From Mixophyes australis (lineage: Eukaryota; Chordata; Amphibia; Anura; Limnodynastidae): 64,000 nucleotides of DNA. The DNA lies in assembly GCA_036250195.1 (NCBI GenBank), contig JAVHZZ010000006.1:169342424-169406423 (forward strand), given 5' to 3'. The notes under the pieces were generated by a model. The model had not been told where the DNA came from and did no database searches. It worked only from the letters and a program-made list of their open reading frames with translations. Below are positions 54,591-64,000 of the stretch, piece after piece; the first letter of the stretch is position 1, and each line of letters starts with the position of its first letter. Both the position numbers and the translations under genes were made by a program.

Positions 54591-55960
54591 CATTTAATGA
54601 TTCATGATTTATGATTTAATTCATGATTTATGATTCGATTCATGATTCATGATTCGATTCATGGTTCATGATTCATGAATCATGATTCGATTCATGATTC
54701 ATGATTCATAATTCATGATTCGAAATATGATTCATGATTCATGAATCATGATTCAATTCATGATTCAAGATTCATGATTCGATTCATGATTCATGATTCA
54801 TGAATCATGATTCAATTCATGATTCAAGATTCATGATTCGATTCATGATTCATGATTCATGAATCATGATTCGATTCATGATTCATGAATCATGAATCAT
54901 GATTCGATTCATGATTCATGAATCATGATTCGATTCATGATTCATGATTCATGATTCGATTCATGATTCATGATTCATGAATCATGATTCGATTCATGAT
55001 TCATGAATCATGAATCATGATTCGATTCATGATTCATGAATCATGATTCGATTCATGATTCATGATTCATGATTCATGAATCATGATTCATGATTCATGA
55101 ATCATGATTCGATTCATGATTCATGATTCACGAATCATGATTTTAATCATGAATCATGATTCGATTTATGATTCATGATTCATGAACCATGATTCGATTC
55201 ATGAATAATGATTCGATTCATGATTCATGATTCATGAATCATGATTCGATTCATGATTCATGAATCATGATTCAATTTATGACTCATGATTCATGATTCG
55301 ATTCATGATTTATGATTCAATTCATGTTTCATGTTTCATGATTCAAGATTCATGATTCATGATTCATGATTCTTTATTCATGATTCAATTCATGTTTCAT
55401 AATTCATGATTCAAGATTCATGATTAATATTTCATGATTCAATTCACGATTCATTTAATGATTCATGATTTATGATTCGATTCATGAATTATGATTCATG
55501 AATCATGATTTGATTCATGGTTCATGATTCATGATTCATGATTCATGAATCATGATTCATTTAATGATTCATGATTTATGATTCAATTCATGATTTATGA
55601 TTCGATTCATGATTCATGATTCGATTCATGGTTCATGATTCATGAATCATGATTCATGATTCGAAATATGATTCATGATTCATGAATCATGATTCAATTC
55701 ATGATTCAAGATTCATGATTCGATTCATGATTCATGATTCATGAATCATGATTCAATTCATGATTCGATTCATGATTCATGATTCATGAATCATGATTCA
55801 ATTCATGATTCAAGATTCATGATTCGATTCATGATTCATGATTCATGAATCATGATTCGATTCATGATTCATGATTCATGAATCATGATTCGATTCATGA
55901 TTCATGAATCATGAATCATGATTCGATTCATGATTCATGAATCATGATTCAATTCATGAT
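54590..55960 (+). repeat. Duplicated block P, copy 2
   Basis: Partner of 47,280-48,470. Private changes are GAACCATG near 55,184, ATGACTCAT at 55,279-55,287, GATTCTTTATTC near 55,370 and CATGAATTATG near 55,485. An extra GATTCGATTC-containing unit near 55,760 lies between its two CAAGATTC words. Confidence 0.83.
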
Positions 55961-57533
55961 TCATGATTCAATTCATGATTCAATTCATGAATCATGATTT
56001 GATTCATGATTCATGATTCATTTCATGATTCATATTTCATGATTCAATTCATGATCCATGATTCATGATTCAATTCATGATTCATGATTCAATTCATGAT
56101 TCATGATTCAATTCATGATTCGTGATTCATGATTCAATTCATGATTCAATTCATGATTCATGATTCAATTCATGATTCATGATTCAATTCATGATTCATG
56201 ATTTAATTCATGATTCATGATTCAATTCATGATTTATTTAATGATTCATGATTTATGATTCAATTCATGATTTATGATTCGATTCAGGATTCGATCCATG
56301 AATCATGATTCGATTCATGATTCGTGATTCATGAATCATGATTCGATTCATGAATCATGATTCGATTTATGAATCATGATTCGATTCATGATTCATGATT
56401 TATGAATCATGATTCCATTCATGATTGATGATTCATGAATCATGATTCGATTCATGACTCATGATTCAATTCATGATTCATTTAATGATTCATTAATTAT
56501 GATTCAATTCATGATTTATGATTCGATTCATGATTCATGATTCATGAATCATGATTCGATTCATGATTCATGATTCATGAATCATGATTCGATTCATGAT
56601 TCGTGATTCATGAATCATGATTCGATTCATGATTCATGATTCGATTCATGATTCATGATTCATGAATCATGATTTGATTCATGATTCATGATTCATGAAT
56701 CATGATTCGATTCATGATTCGTGATTCATGAATCATGATTCGATTTATGAATCATGATTCGATTCATGAATCATGATTCGATTCATGATTCATAAATCAT
56801 GATTCAATTTATGATTCATGATTCATGATTCGATTCATGATTTATGATTCAATTCATGTTTCATGTTTCATGATTCAAGATTCATGATTCATGATTCAAT
56901 TCATGTTTCATAATTCATGATTCAAGATTCATGATTCATGATTCATGATTCATGATTCAATTCACGATTCATTTAATGATTCATGATTTATGATTCGATT
57001 CATGATTCATGATTCATGAATCATGATTTGATTCATGGTTCATGATTCATGAATCATGATTCATGATTCATGAATCATGATTCGATTTATGAATCATGAT
57101 TCGATTCATAATTCATGATTCATGAATCATGATTCGATTCATGATTCATGATTCAATTCATGATTCATTTATTGATTCATGATTTATGATTCAATTCATG
57201 ATTTATGAATCGATTCATGATTCATGATTCATGAATCATGATTTATGAATCGATTCATGATTCATGATTCATGAATCATGATTCGATTCATGATTCATGA
57301 TTCATGAATCATGATTCGATTCATGAATCATGATTCGATTCATGATTCGTGATTCATGAATCATGATTCGATTCATGAATCATGATTCGATTCATGATTC
57401 ATGATTCATGAATCATGATTCGATTCATGATTCATGATTCATGAATCATGATTCATTTAATGATTCATGATTTATGATTCAATTCATTATTTATGATTCG
57501 ATTCATGATTCATGATTTGATTCATGGTTCATG
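55961..57533. repeat. Type II cassette with an inserted type I fragment
   Basis: Holds the CATATTTC, CATGATCCATG (56,056), 19-bp array, ATGACTCAT (56,454-56,462) and CATTAATTATG words of type II. Near 56,790 it then switches to CATAAATCATGATTCAATTTATG and a type I tail (CATGTTTCATGTTTC, CATAATTC, CACGATTC, CATGGTTC) instead of the expected ATGAGTCAT-GATTAGTG part. Private variants: CAGGATTCG near 56,285, GATTCCATTC and CATGATTGATG near 56,415. GATTTATGAATCGATTC is repeated at ~57,198 and 57,240. Confidence 0.7.
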
Positions 57534-57619
57534 ATCATATTACGAATCATGAATTATGAATCATGAATCATGAATCGAATCATGATTCATGATTCATAAT
57601 TCATGATTCGTAATATGAT
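57534..57619. repeat. 86-bp near-perfect palindrome (inverted patch)
   Basis: The two 43-bp halves around the centre 57,576/57,577 are reverse complements, with one mismatched pair (57,574 and 57,579). Outermost arms: ATCATATTACG at 57,534 and CGTAATATGAT ending at 57,619. Sister copies of this cassette (50,340-50,425 or 60,730-60,815) show normal sequence here: CATGGTTC followed by two heptamers, GAATCAT, GATTC, heptamers, CATAATTC and GATTCGAAATATG. In this copy the left half has been replaced by an inverted copy of the right half. The arm also carries the private CGTAATATG change (others CGAAATATG), mirrored in the left arm. Such a structure can extrude as a cruciform. Confidence 0.93.
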
Positions 57620-59208
57620 TCATGATTCATGAATCATGATTCAATTCATGATTCAAGATTCATGATTCGATTCATGATTCATGATTCATGAATCATGATT
57701 CAATTCATGATTCAAGATTCATGATTCGATTCATGATTCATGATTCATGAATCATGATTCGATTCATGATTCATGAATCATGAATCATGATTCGATTCAT
57801 GATTCATGAATCATGATTCAATTCATGATTCATGATTCAATTCATGATTCAATTCATGAATCATGATTTGATTCATGATTCATGATTCATTTCATGATTC
57901 ATATTTCATGATTCAATTCATGATCCATGATTCATGATTCAATTCATGATTCATGATTCAATTCATGATTCATGATTCAATTCATGATTCGTGATTCATG
58001 ATTCAATTCATGATTCAATTCATGATTCATGATTCAATTCATGATTCATGATTCAATTCATGATTCATGATTTAATTCATGATTCATGATTCATTTAATG
58101 ATTCATGATTTATGATTCAATTCATGATTTATGATTCGATTCATGATTCGATCCATGAATCATGATTCGATTCATGATTCGTGATTCATGAATCATGATT
58201 TGATTCATGAATCATGATTCGATTTATGAATCATGATTCGATTCATGATTCATGATTTATGAATCATGATTCGATACATGATTCATGATTCATGAATCAT
58301 GATTCGATTCATGACTCATGATTTAATTCATGATTCATTTAATGATTCATTAATTATGATTCAATTCATGATTTATGATTCGATTCACGATTCATGATTC
58401 ATGATTCATGATTCGATTCATGATTCATGATTCATGAATCATGATTCGATTCATGATTCGTGATTCATGAATCATGATTCGATTCATGATTCATGATTCA
58501 TGAATCATGATTCGATTCATGATTCATGATTCATGAATCATGATTTGATTCATGATTCATGATTCATGAATCATGATTCGATTCATGATTCGTGATTCAT
58601 GAATCATGATTCGATTCATGATTCATGATTTATGAATCAAGATTCGATTAGTGATTCATGATTCATAATTCATGATTCGATTCATGATTCATGATTCATG
58701 AATCATGATTCGATTCATGATTCATGATTCATGAATCATGATTTGATTCATGATTCATGATTCATGAATCATGATTCGATTCATGATTCGTGATTCATGA
58801 ATCATGATTCGATTTATGAATCATGATTCGATTCATGAATAAGGATTCGATTCATGATTTATGAATCATGATTCGATTCATGATTCATGATTCATGAATC
58901 ATGATTCGATTCATGATTCATGATTCATGAATCATGATTCGATTCATGATTCATGATTCATGATTCGATTCATGATTCATGATTCATGAATCATGATTCG
59001 ATTCATGATTCATGATTCATGAATCATGATTCGATTCATGATTCATGATTCATGAATCATGATTCGATTCATGATTCATGATTCATGAATCATGATTCGA
59101 TTCATGATTCATGATTTATGAATCATGATTCATGATTCATGAATCATGAATCATGATTCATGATTCATGAATCATGATTCATGATTCGATTCATGATTCA
59201 TGATTCAT
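57620..59208. repeat. Type II cassette and 33-bp unit runs
   Basis: Continues the type II order (two CAAGATTC, CATATTTC, CATGATCCATG at 57,925, 19-bp array to ~58,090, ATGACTCAT at 58,311-58,319, CATTAATTATG). It then reaches a GATTAGTG word at 58,651 without the ATGAGTCAT module, followed by a regular 33-bp run. Private variants: GATACATG near 58,274, CACGATTC near 58,386, GAATAAGGATTC near 58,838. Confidence 0.72.
58860..59115 (+). repeat. Regular 33-bp unit array
   Basis: The CpG junction TTCG recurs with G at 58,875, 58,908, 58,941, 58,967, 59,000, 59,033, 59,066 and 59,099. All spacings are 33 bp except one of 26, where a GAATCAT is missing. Each unit is three GATTCAT, one GAATCAT and one GATTC. 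Similar runs lie at ~60,164-60,365 and ~63,840-63,960. This is the most regular sub-array in the window and probably the basal unit of domain II. Confidence 0.88.
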
Positions 59209-59300
59209 GAATCATGAATCGAATCATGATTCATGAATCGAATCATGATTCATGAATCATGAATCATGATTCATGAATCATGAATCATGATTCATGAATC
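59209..59300 (-). repeat. Orientation-flipped patch of the satellite
   Basis: Here the words read GAATCGAATC (59,216-59,225 and 59,235-59,244, 19 bp apart) and GAATCATGAATCATGATTC. These are reverse complements of the normal GATTCGATTC junction and unit. Elsewhere the junction is GATTCGATTC on the plus strand. About 90 bp, or four to five small units, are therefore inverted relative to both flanks, and the flanking sequence resumes normal polarity near 59,300. Confidence 0.85.
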
Positions 59301-60353
59301 ATGATTCATGATTCATGAATCATGATTCGATTCATGAATCATGATTCGATTCATGATTCATGATTCACGAATCATGATTTTAATCATGAATCATGATTCG
59401 ATTCATGATTAATGAATCATGATTCGATTCATGAATAATGATTCGATTCATGATTCATGATTCATAAATCATGAATCGATTCATGATTCATGAATCATGA
59501 TTCAATTTATGATTCATGATTCATGATTCGATTCATGATTTATGATTCAATTCATGTTTCATGATTCATGATTCAAAATTCATTAATTCATTATTCATGA
59601 TTCATGATTCAATTCATGTTTTATAATTCATGATTCAAGATTCATGATTCATGATTCATGATTCATGATTCAATTCACGATTCATTTAATGATTCATGAT
59701 TTATGATTCGATTCATGATTCATGATTCATGAATCATGATTTGATTCATGGTTCATGATTCATGAATCATGATTCATGATTCATGAATCATGATTCGATT
59801 CATGAATCATGATTTGATTCATGATTCGTGATTCATGAATCATGATTTGATTCATGATTCGTGATTCATGAATCATGATTTGATTCATGATTCATGATTC
59901 AATTCATGATTCATTTATTGATTCATAATTTATGATTCAATTCATGATTTATGATTCGATTCATGATTCATGATTCATGAATCATGATTCGATTCATGAT
60001 TCATGAATCATGATTCGATTCATGATTCATGATTCATGAATCATGATTTTATGATTCATGAATCATGATTCATGATTCATGAATCATGATTCGATTCATG
60101 AATCATGATTCGATTCATGATTCATGATTCACGAATCATGATTTTAATCATGAATCATGATTCGATTCATGATTCATGATTCATGAATCATGATTCGATT
60201 CATGATTCATGATTCATGAATCATGATTCGATTCATGATTCATGATTCATGAATCATGATTCGTTTCATGATTCATGATTCATGAATCATGATTCGATTC
60301 ATGATTCATGATTCATGAATCATGATTCGATTCATGATTCATGATTCATGAAT
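59301..60353. repeat. Type I cassette followed by a 33-bp array
   Basis: A type I cassette starts at CACGAATC near 59,364 and runs in normal order to CATTTATTG near 59,915. It has many private changes: CAAAATTC near 59,575, CATTAATTCATTATTC near 59,580, CATGTTTTATAATTC near 59,615 and GAATCGATTC near 59,470. A second CACGAATC-GATTTTAATC box lies near 60,130, followed directly by 33-bp units (TTCG spacing 33 at 60,197, 60,230 and 60,263). It has the highest private-variant load of any type I cassette here, suggesting an older copy. Confidence 0.72.
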
Positions 60354-60557
60354 GATGATTCGATTCATGATTCATGATTCATGATTCATGAATCATGATT
60401 CATGATTCAGGATTCATGATTCATGAATCATGATTCATGATTCATGAATCATGATTCATGATTCAGGATTCATGATTCATGAATCATGATTCATGATTCA
60501 TGAATCATGATTCATGATTCAGGAATCATGATTCGATTCATGATTCATGATTCATGA
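60354..60557 (+). repeat. CAGG-marked 56-bp units, second locus
   Basis: TTCAGGATTC words with GG at 60,410, 60,466 and 60,522 repeat the spacing of 56 bp seen at 49,468-49,580 (constant offset 10,942). At about 60,557 the sequence jumps to the equivalent of ~50,168, skipping about 553 bp of the first locus. Confidence 0.86.
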
Positions 60558-61046
60558 ATCATGATTCGATTCATGAATCATGATTCGATCCATGATTCGT
60601 GATTCATGAATCATGATTCGATTCATGAATCATGATTCGATTCATGATTCATGATTCATGAATCATGATTCATTTAATGATTCATGATTTATGATTCAAT
60701 TCATGATTTATGATTCGATTCATGATTCATGATTCGATTCATGGTTCATGATTCATGAATCATGATTCGATTCATGATTCATGATTCATAATTCATGATT
60801 CGAAATATGATTCATGATTCATGAATCATGATTCAATTCATGATTCAAGATTCATGATTCGATTCATGATTCATGATTCATGAATCATGATTCAATTCAT
60901 GATTCAAGATTCATGATTCGATTCATGATTCATGATTCATGAATCATGATTCGATTCATGATTCATGAATCATGAATCATGATTCGATTCATGATTCATG
61001 AATCATGATTCAATTCATGATTCATGATTCAATTCATGATTCAATT
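60557..61046 (+). repeat. Type II core copy inserted before block Q copy 2
   Basis: About 490 bp matching ~50,168-50,657 (offset 10,389 at GATCCATG, 50,201/60,590). The order at 60.35-61.4 kb is therefore first-locus positions 49.4-49.61, then 50.17-50.66, then back to 49.61 onward. This is the expected footprint of a tandem duplication followed by an internal deletion of ~553 bp. Confidence 0.82.
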
Positions 61047-63650
61047 CACGAATCATGATTTTAATCATGAATCATGATTCGATTCATGATTCATGATTCA
61101 TGAATCATGATTCGATTCATGAATAATGATTCGATTCATGATTCATGATTCATGAATCATGATTCGATTCATGATTCATGAATCATGATTCAATTTATGA
61201 TTCATGATTCATGATTCGATTCATGATTTATGATTCAATTCATGTTTCATGTTTCATGATTCAAGATTCATGATTCATGATTCATGATTCAATTCATGTT
61301 TCATAATTCATGATTCAAGATTCATGATTCATGATTCATGATTCAATTCACGATTCATTTAATGATTCATGAATCATGATTCGATTCATGAATCATGATT
61401 CGATTCATGAATCATGATTCAATTCATGATTCGTGATTCATGAATAATGATTCGATTCATGATTCATGATTCAATTCATGATTCATTTATTGATTCATGA
61501 TTTATGATTCAATTCATGATTTATGAATCGATTCATGATTCATGATTCATGAATCATGATTCGATTCATGAATCATGATTCGATTCATGATTCATGATTC
61601 ATGAATCATGATTCGATTCATGAATCATGATTCGATCCATGATTCGTGATTCATGAATCATGATTCGATTCATGAATCATGATTCGATTCATGATTCATG
61701 ATTCATGAATCATGATTCATTTAATGATTCATGATTTATGATTCAATTCATGATTTATGATTCGATTCATGATTCATGATTCGATTCATGGTTCATGATT
61801 CATGAATCATGATTCGATTCATGATTCATGATTCATAATTCATGATTCGAAATATGATTCATGATTCATGAATCATGATTCAATTCATGATTCAAGATTC
61901 ATGATTCGATTCATGATTCATGATTCATGAATCATGATTCAATTCATGATTCAAGATTCATGATTCGATTCATGATTCATGATTCATGAATCATGATTCG
62001 ATTCATGATTCATGAATCATGAATCATGATTCGATTCATGAATCATGAATCATGATTCGATTCATGATTCATGAATCATGATTCAATTCATGATTCATGA
62101 TTCAATTCATGATTCAATTCATGAATCATGATTTGATTCATGATTCATGATTCATTTCATGATTCATATTTCATGATTCATTTCATGATCCATGATTCAT
62201 GATTCAATTCATGATTCATGATTCAATTCATGATTCATGATTCAATTCATGATTCGTGATTCATGATTCAATTCATGATTCAATTCATGATTCATGATTC
62301 AATTCATGATTCATGATTCAATTCATGATTCATGATTTAATTCATGATTCATTATTCAATTCATGATTCATTTAATGATTCATGATTTATGATTCAATTC
62401 ATGATTTATGATTCGATTCATGATTCGATCCATGAATCATGATTCGATTCATGATTCGTGATTCATGAATCATGATTCGATTCATGAATCATGATTCGAT
62501 TTATGAATCATGATTCGATTCATGATTCATGATTTATGAATCATGATTCGATTCATGATTCATGATTCATGAATCATGATTCGATTCATGACTCATGATT
62601 CAATTCATGATTCATTTAATGATTCATTAATTATGATTCAATTCATGATTTATGATTCGATTCATGATTCATGATTCATGAATCATGATTCGATTCATGA
62701 TTCATGATTCATGAATCATGATTTGATTCATGATTCATGATTCATGAATCATGATTCGATTCATGATTCGTGATCCATGAATCATGATTCGATTTATGAA
62801 TCATGATTCGATTCATGAATCATGATTCGATTCATGATTCATGATTTATGAATCATGATTCGATTCATGATTCATGATTCATGAATCATGATTCGATTCA
62901 TGATTCATGATTCATGAGTCATGATTCGATTCATGATTCATTATTTATGATTCAATTCATGATTTATGATTCATGATTTATGAATCATGATTCGATTCAT
63001 GATTCATGATTTATGAATCAAGATTCGATTAGTGATTCATGATTCATAATTCATGATTCGATTCATGATTCATGATTCATGAATCATGATTCGAATCATG
63101 ATTCATGATTCATGAATCATGATTCGAATCATGATTCATGATTCATGAATCATGATTCGATTCATGATTCATGATTCATGAATCATGATTCATGATTCAT
63201 GAATCATGATTCAAGATTCATGAATCATGATTCGATTCATGATTCGTGATTCACGAATCATGATTCATGATTCATGAATCATGATTCGATTCATGATTCA
63301 TGATTCATGAATCATGATTCGATTCATGATTCATGATTCATGAATCATGATTCGATTCATGATTCATGATTCATGAATCATGATTCATGATTCATGAATC
63401 ATGATTCATGATTCGATTCATGATTCATGATTCATGAATCATGATTCGATTCATGATTCATGATTCATGAATCATGATTCGATTCATGATTCATGATTCA
63501 TGAATCATGATTCAATTCACAATTCATTTAATGATTTATGATTTATGATTCGATTCATGATCCATGATTCATGAATCATGATTTGATTTATGGTTCATGA
63601 TTCATGAATTATGATTCATGATTCATGAATCATGATTCGATTCATGATTC
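61047..63650 (+). repeat. Large duplicated block Q, copy 2
   Basis: Partner of 49,611-52,135, about 80 bp longer through added 19- to 33-bp units near 62,040, 62,840 and 63,350. Private changes are CACAATTC near 63,518 (copy 1 has CACGATTC, a CpG to CpA change) and GATCCATGATTC near 63,560. Its left joint at ~61,047 follows a CAATTCATGATTCAATTC end, not the CAGG array found upstream of copy 1. Confidence 0.9.
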
Positions 63651-64000
63651 ATGATTCATGAATCATGATTCGATTCATGATTCATGATTCATGAATCATG
63701 ATTCATGATTCATGAATCATGATTCATGATTCATGAATCATGATTCGATTCATGATTCATGATTCACGAATCATGATTTTAATCATGAATCATGATTCGA
63801 TTCATGATTCATGATTCATGAATCATGAATTGAATCATGATTCATGATTCATGAATCATGATTCGATTCATGATTCATGATTCATGAATCATGATTCGAT
63901 TCATGATTCATGATTCATGAATCATGATTCGATTCATGATTCATGATTCATGAATCATGATTCATTTAATGATTCATGATTTATGATTCAATTCATGATT
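63651..64000. repeat. Right end: 33-bp units and start of a type II core
   Basis: After block Q the array has a CACGAATC-GATTTTAATC box near 63,766, a small flipped word GAATTGAATC at 63,827-63,836 (reverse complement of GATTCAATTC), a run of 33-bp units, and the start of another type II core (CATTTAATG at 63,963). It is cut by the window edge, so the higher-order array continues. Confidence 0.85.

Larger units (their letters stand above)
1..64000. repeat. Heptamer-based satellite DNA array (entire window)
   Basis: The full window is made of GATTCAT, GAATCAT and GATTC words with scattered point variants. No stretch of even 50 bases departs from this vocabulary. GATTCATGAATC and GAATCATGATTC are perfect 12-bp palindromes, so the two strands look nearly alike and a strand assignment has little meaning. 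G+C is about 30% from the unit composition. Each heptamer carries one TGA on the plus strand (in CATGATT) and one on the minus strand (plus-strand TCA). Because 7, 19 and 26 are not multiples of 3, these stops fall in all six frames. There is no coding potential and I see no transposon remnant. The array runs off both ends, so its true length exceeds 64 kb. Calling it eukaryotic heterochromatin is inference from scale and organisation. Confidence 0.98.
45240..64000. repeat. Domain II: mixed type II and type I cassettes
   Basis: The landmark vocabulary changes here. New recurrent words are a 19-bp unit ending CAATTCAT, CATATTTCATG, CATGATCCATG, GATTCGAAATATG, GATTAGTG, CATTAATTATG and CATGACTCATG. 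The GATTCGAAATATG box occurs near 47,412, 48,221, 50,412, 52,384, 54,720, 55,662, 60,803 and 61,848, with a variant at 57,608. GATTAGTG occurs near 46,697, 51,547, 53,736, 58,647 and 63,028. Type I cassettes still occur inside the domain (about 47,700-48,030, 49,610-49,935, 55,130-55,470, 56,800-57,000, 59,364-59,700 and 61,047-61,375), so the two families are interleaved. A type II segment at 42,580-43,430, inside domain I, shows exchange across the boundary. Confidence 0.7.

Noticed and set aside
1..64000. Possible open reading frames, including short ATG-started ones
   Set aside because: ATG occurs in every heptamer but reads into a TGA after a few codons. Both strands carry one TGA per heptamer, and the 7-, 19- and 26-bp periods place them in every frame. 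Any longer open stretch is chance from local unit combinations.
1..64000. CRISPR array
   Set aside because: Repeats are contiguous with no unique spacers, and variant spacing is a multiple of 5- and 7-bp words.
1..64000. Telomeric repeat
   Set aside because: The unit is not G-rich on one strand and does not resemble TTAGGG, TTTAGGG, TTAGG or known variants. Its strands are nearly equivalent.
1..64000. Bacterial GANTC (CcrM-type) methylation site cluster or replication origin iterons
   Set aside because: GATTC/GAATC match GANTC simply because they are the repeat word. A 64-kb array without genes is not bacterial in character.
1..64000. Hairpin terminators, operators or promoters
   Set aside because: Inverted repeats are a property of every unit, so no individual one can be singled out. 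There are no genes for them to serve.
1..64000. Drosophila virilis-type heptamer satellite
   Set aside because: Those satellites have heptamers of the ACAAACT type, which do not match GATTCAT in either strand or any rotation. Only the unit length is shared.

Overview
The whole 64-kb window is one block of simple-sequence satellite DNA. I see no gene, RNA gene, transposon, CRISPR array or unique sequence in it. Almost every base belongs to one of three short words: the heptamer GATTCAT, its mirror-orientation form GAATCAT (reverse complement ATGATTC), and the pentamer GATTC, which is the heptamer without its last AT. The words join into small units of 19, 26 or 33 bp: one, two or three GATTCAT, then one GAATCAT, then one GATTC. 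Rare variants (CAATTTATG, CATGTTTC, CATAATTC, CAAGATTC, CACGATTC, CATTTAATG, CATTTATTG, CATGGTTC, GATTCGTG, GAATAATG, GATTTTAATC) recur in a fixed order and define cassettes of roughly 0.5-1 kb. These cassettes are copied as longer higher-order units of about 1-3 kb.

This architecture is typical of a eukaryotic heterochromatic (centromeric, pericentromeric or subtelomeric) satellite. Heptamer satellites are known, for example, in the Drosophila virilis group, but I do not recognise this heptamer and cannot name the organism. G+C is near 30%, from the unit composition. CpG occurs only at a few positions (TTCGATTC, CACG, CGTG), and the matching TpG and CpA forms are abundant at those same positions. 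That hints at CpG deamination in a methylated genome, but does not prove it.

Layout. Positions 1 to about 45,240 (domain I) are built from type I cassettes, each starting at a CACGAATC-GATTTTAATC box. Within it: 1-4,670 reappears in order but expanded at 4,940-13,393; a tandem pair of ~2.79 kb covers ~13,445-18,990; a tandem pair of ~1.53 kb covers ~22,490-25,500; a tandem pair of 2,451 bp covers ~28,220-33,090; a ~1.41-kb pair lies at ~33,650-35,980; a 1,614-bp pair at ~36,540-38,890; and a ~1.47-kb tandem pair at ~39,865-42,800. A ~1.8-kb block at ~38,455-40,270 recurs at ~43,435-45,240. From about 45,240 to the end (domain II) the array mixes type I cassettes with type II cassettes. Type II is marked by a 19-bp CAATTCAT array, CATGATCCATG, GATTCGAAATATG and GATTAGTG, with units of about 2.0-2.3 kb. 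Its largest repeat pairs 49,611-52,135 with 61,047-63,650.

The most unusual local structures are an 86-bp near-perfect palindrome at 57,534-57,619, which looks like a template-switch product because the normal sequence at this place is known from sister copies, and a short orientation-flipped patch at ~59,209-59,300. Nothing suggests a coding or enzymatic system. What the window offers is a detailed record of satellite evolution: unequal exchange, gene-conversion-like mosaics, CpG decay and strand switching. All alignments were made by eye, so copy boundaries are good to about 10-30 bp and identities are not computed.
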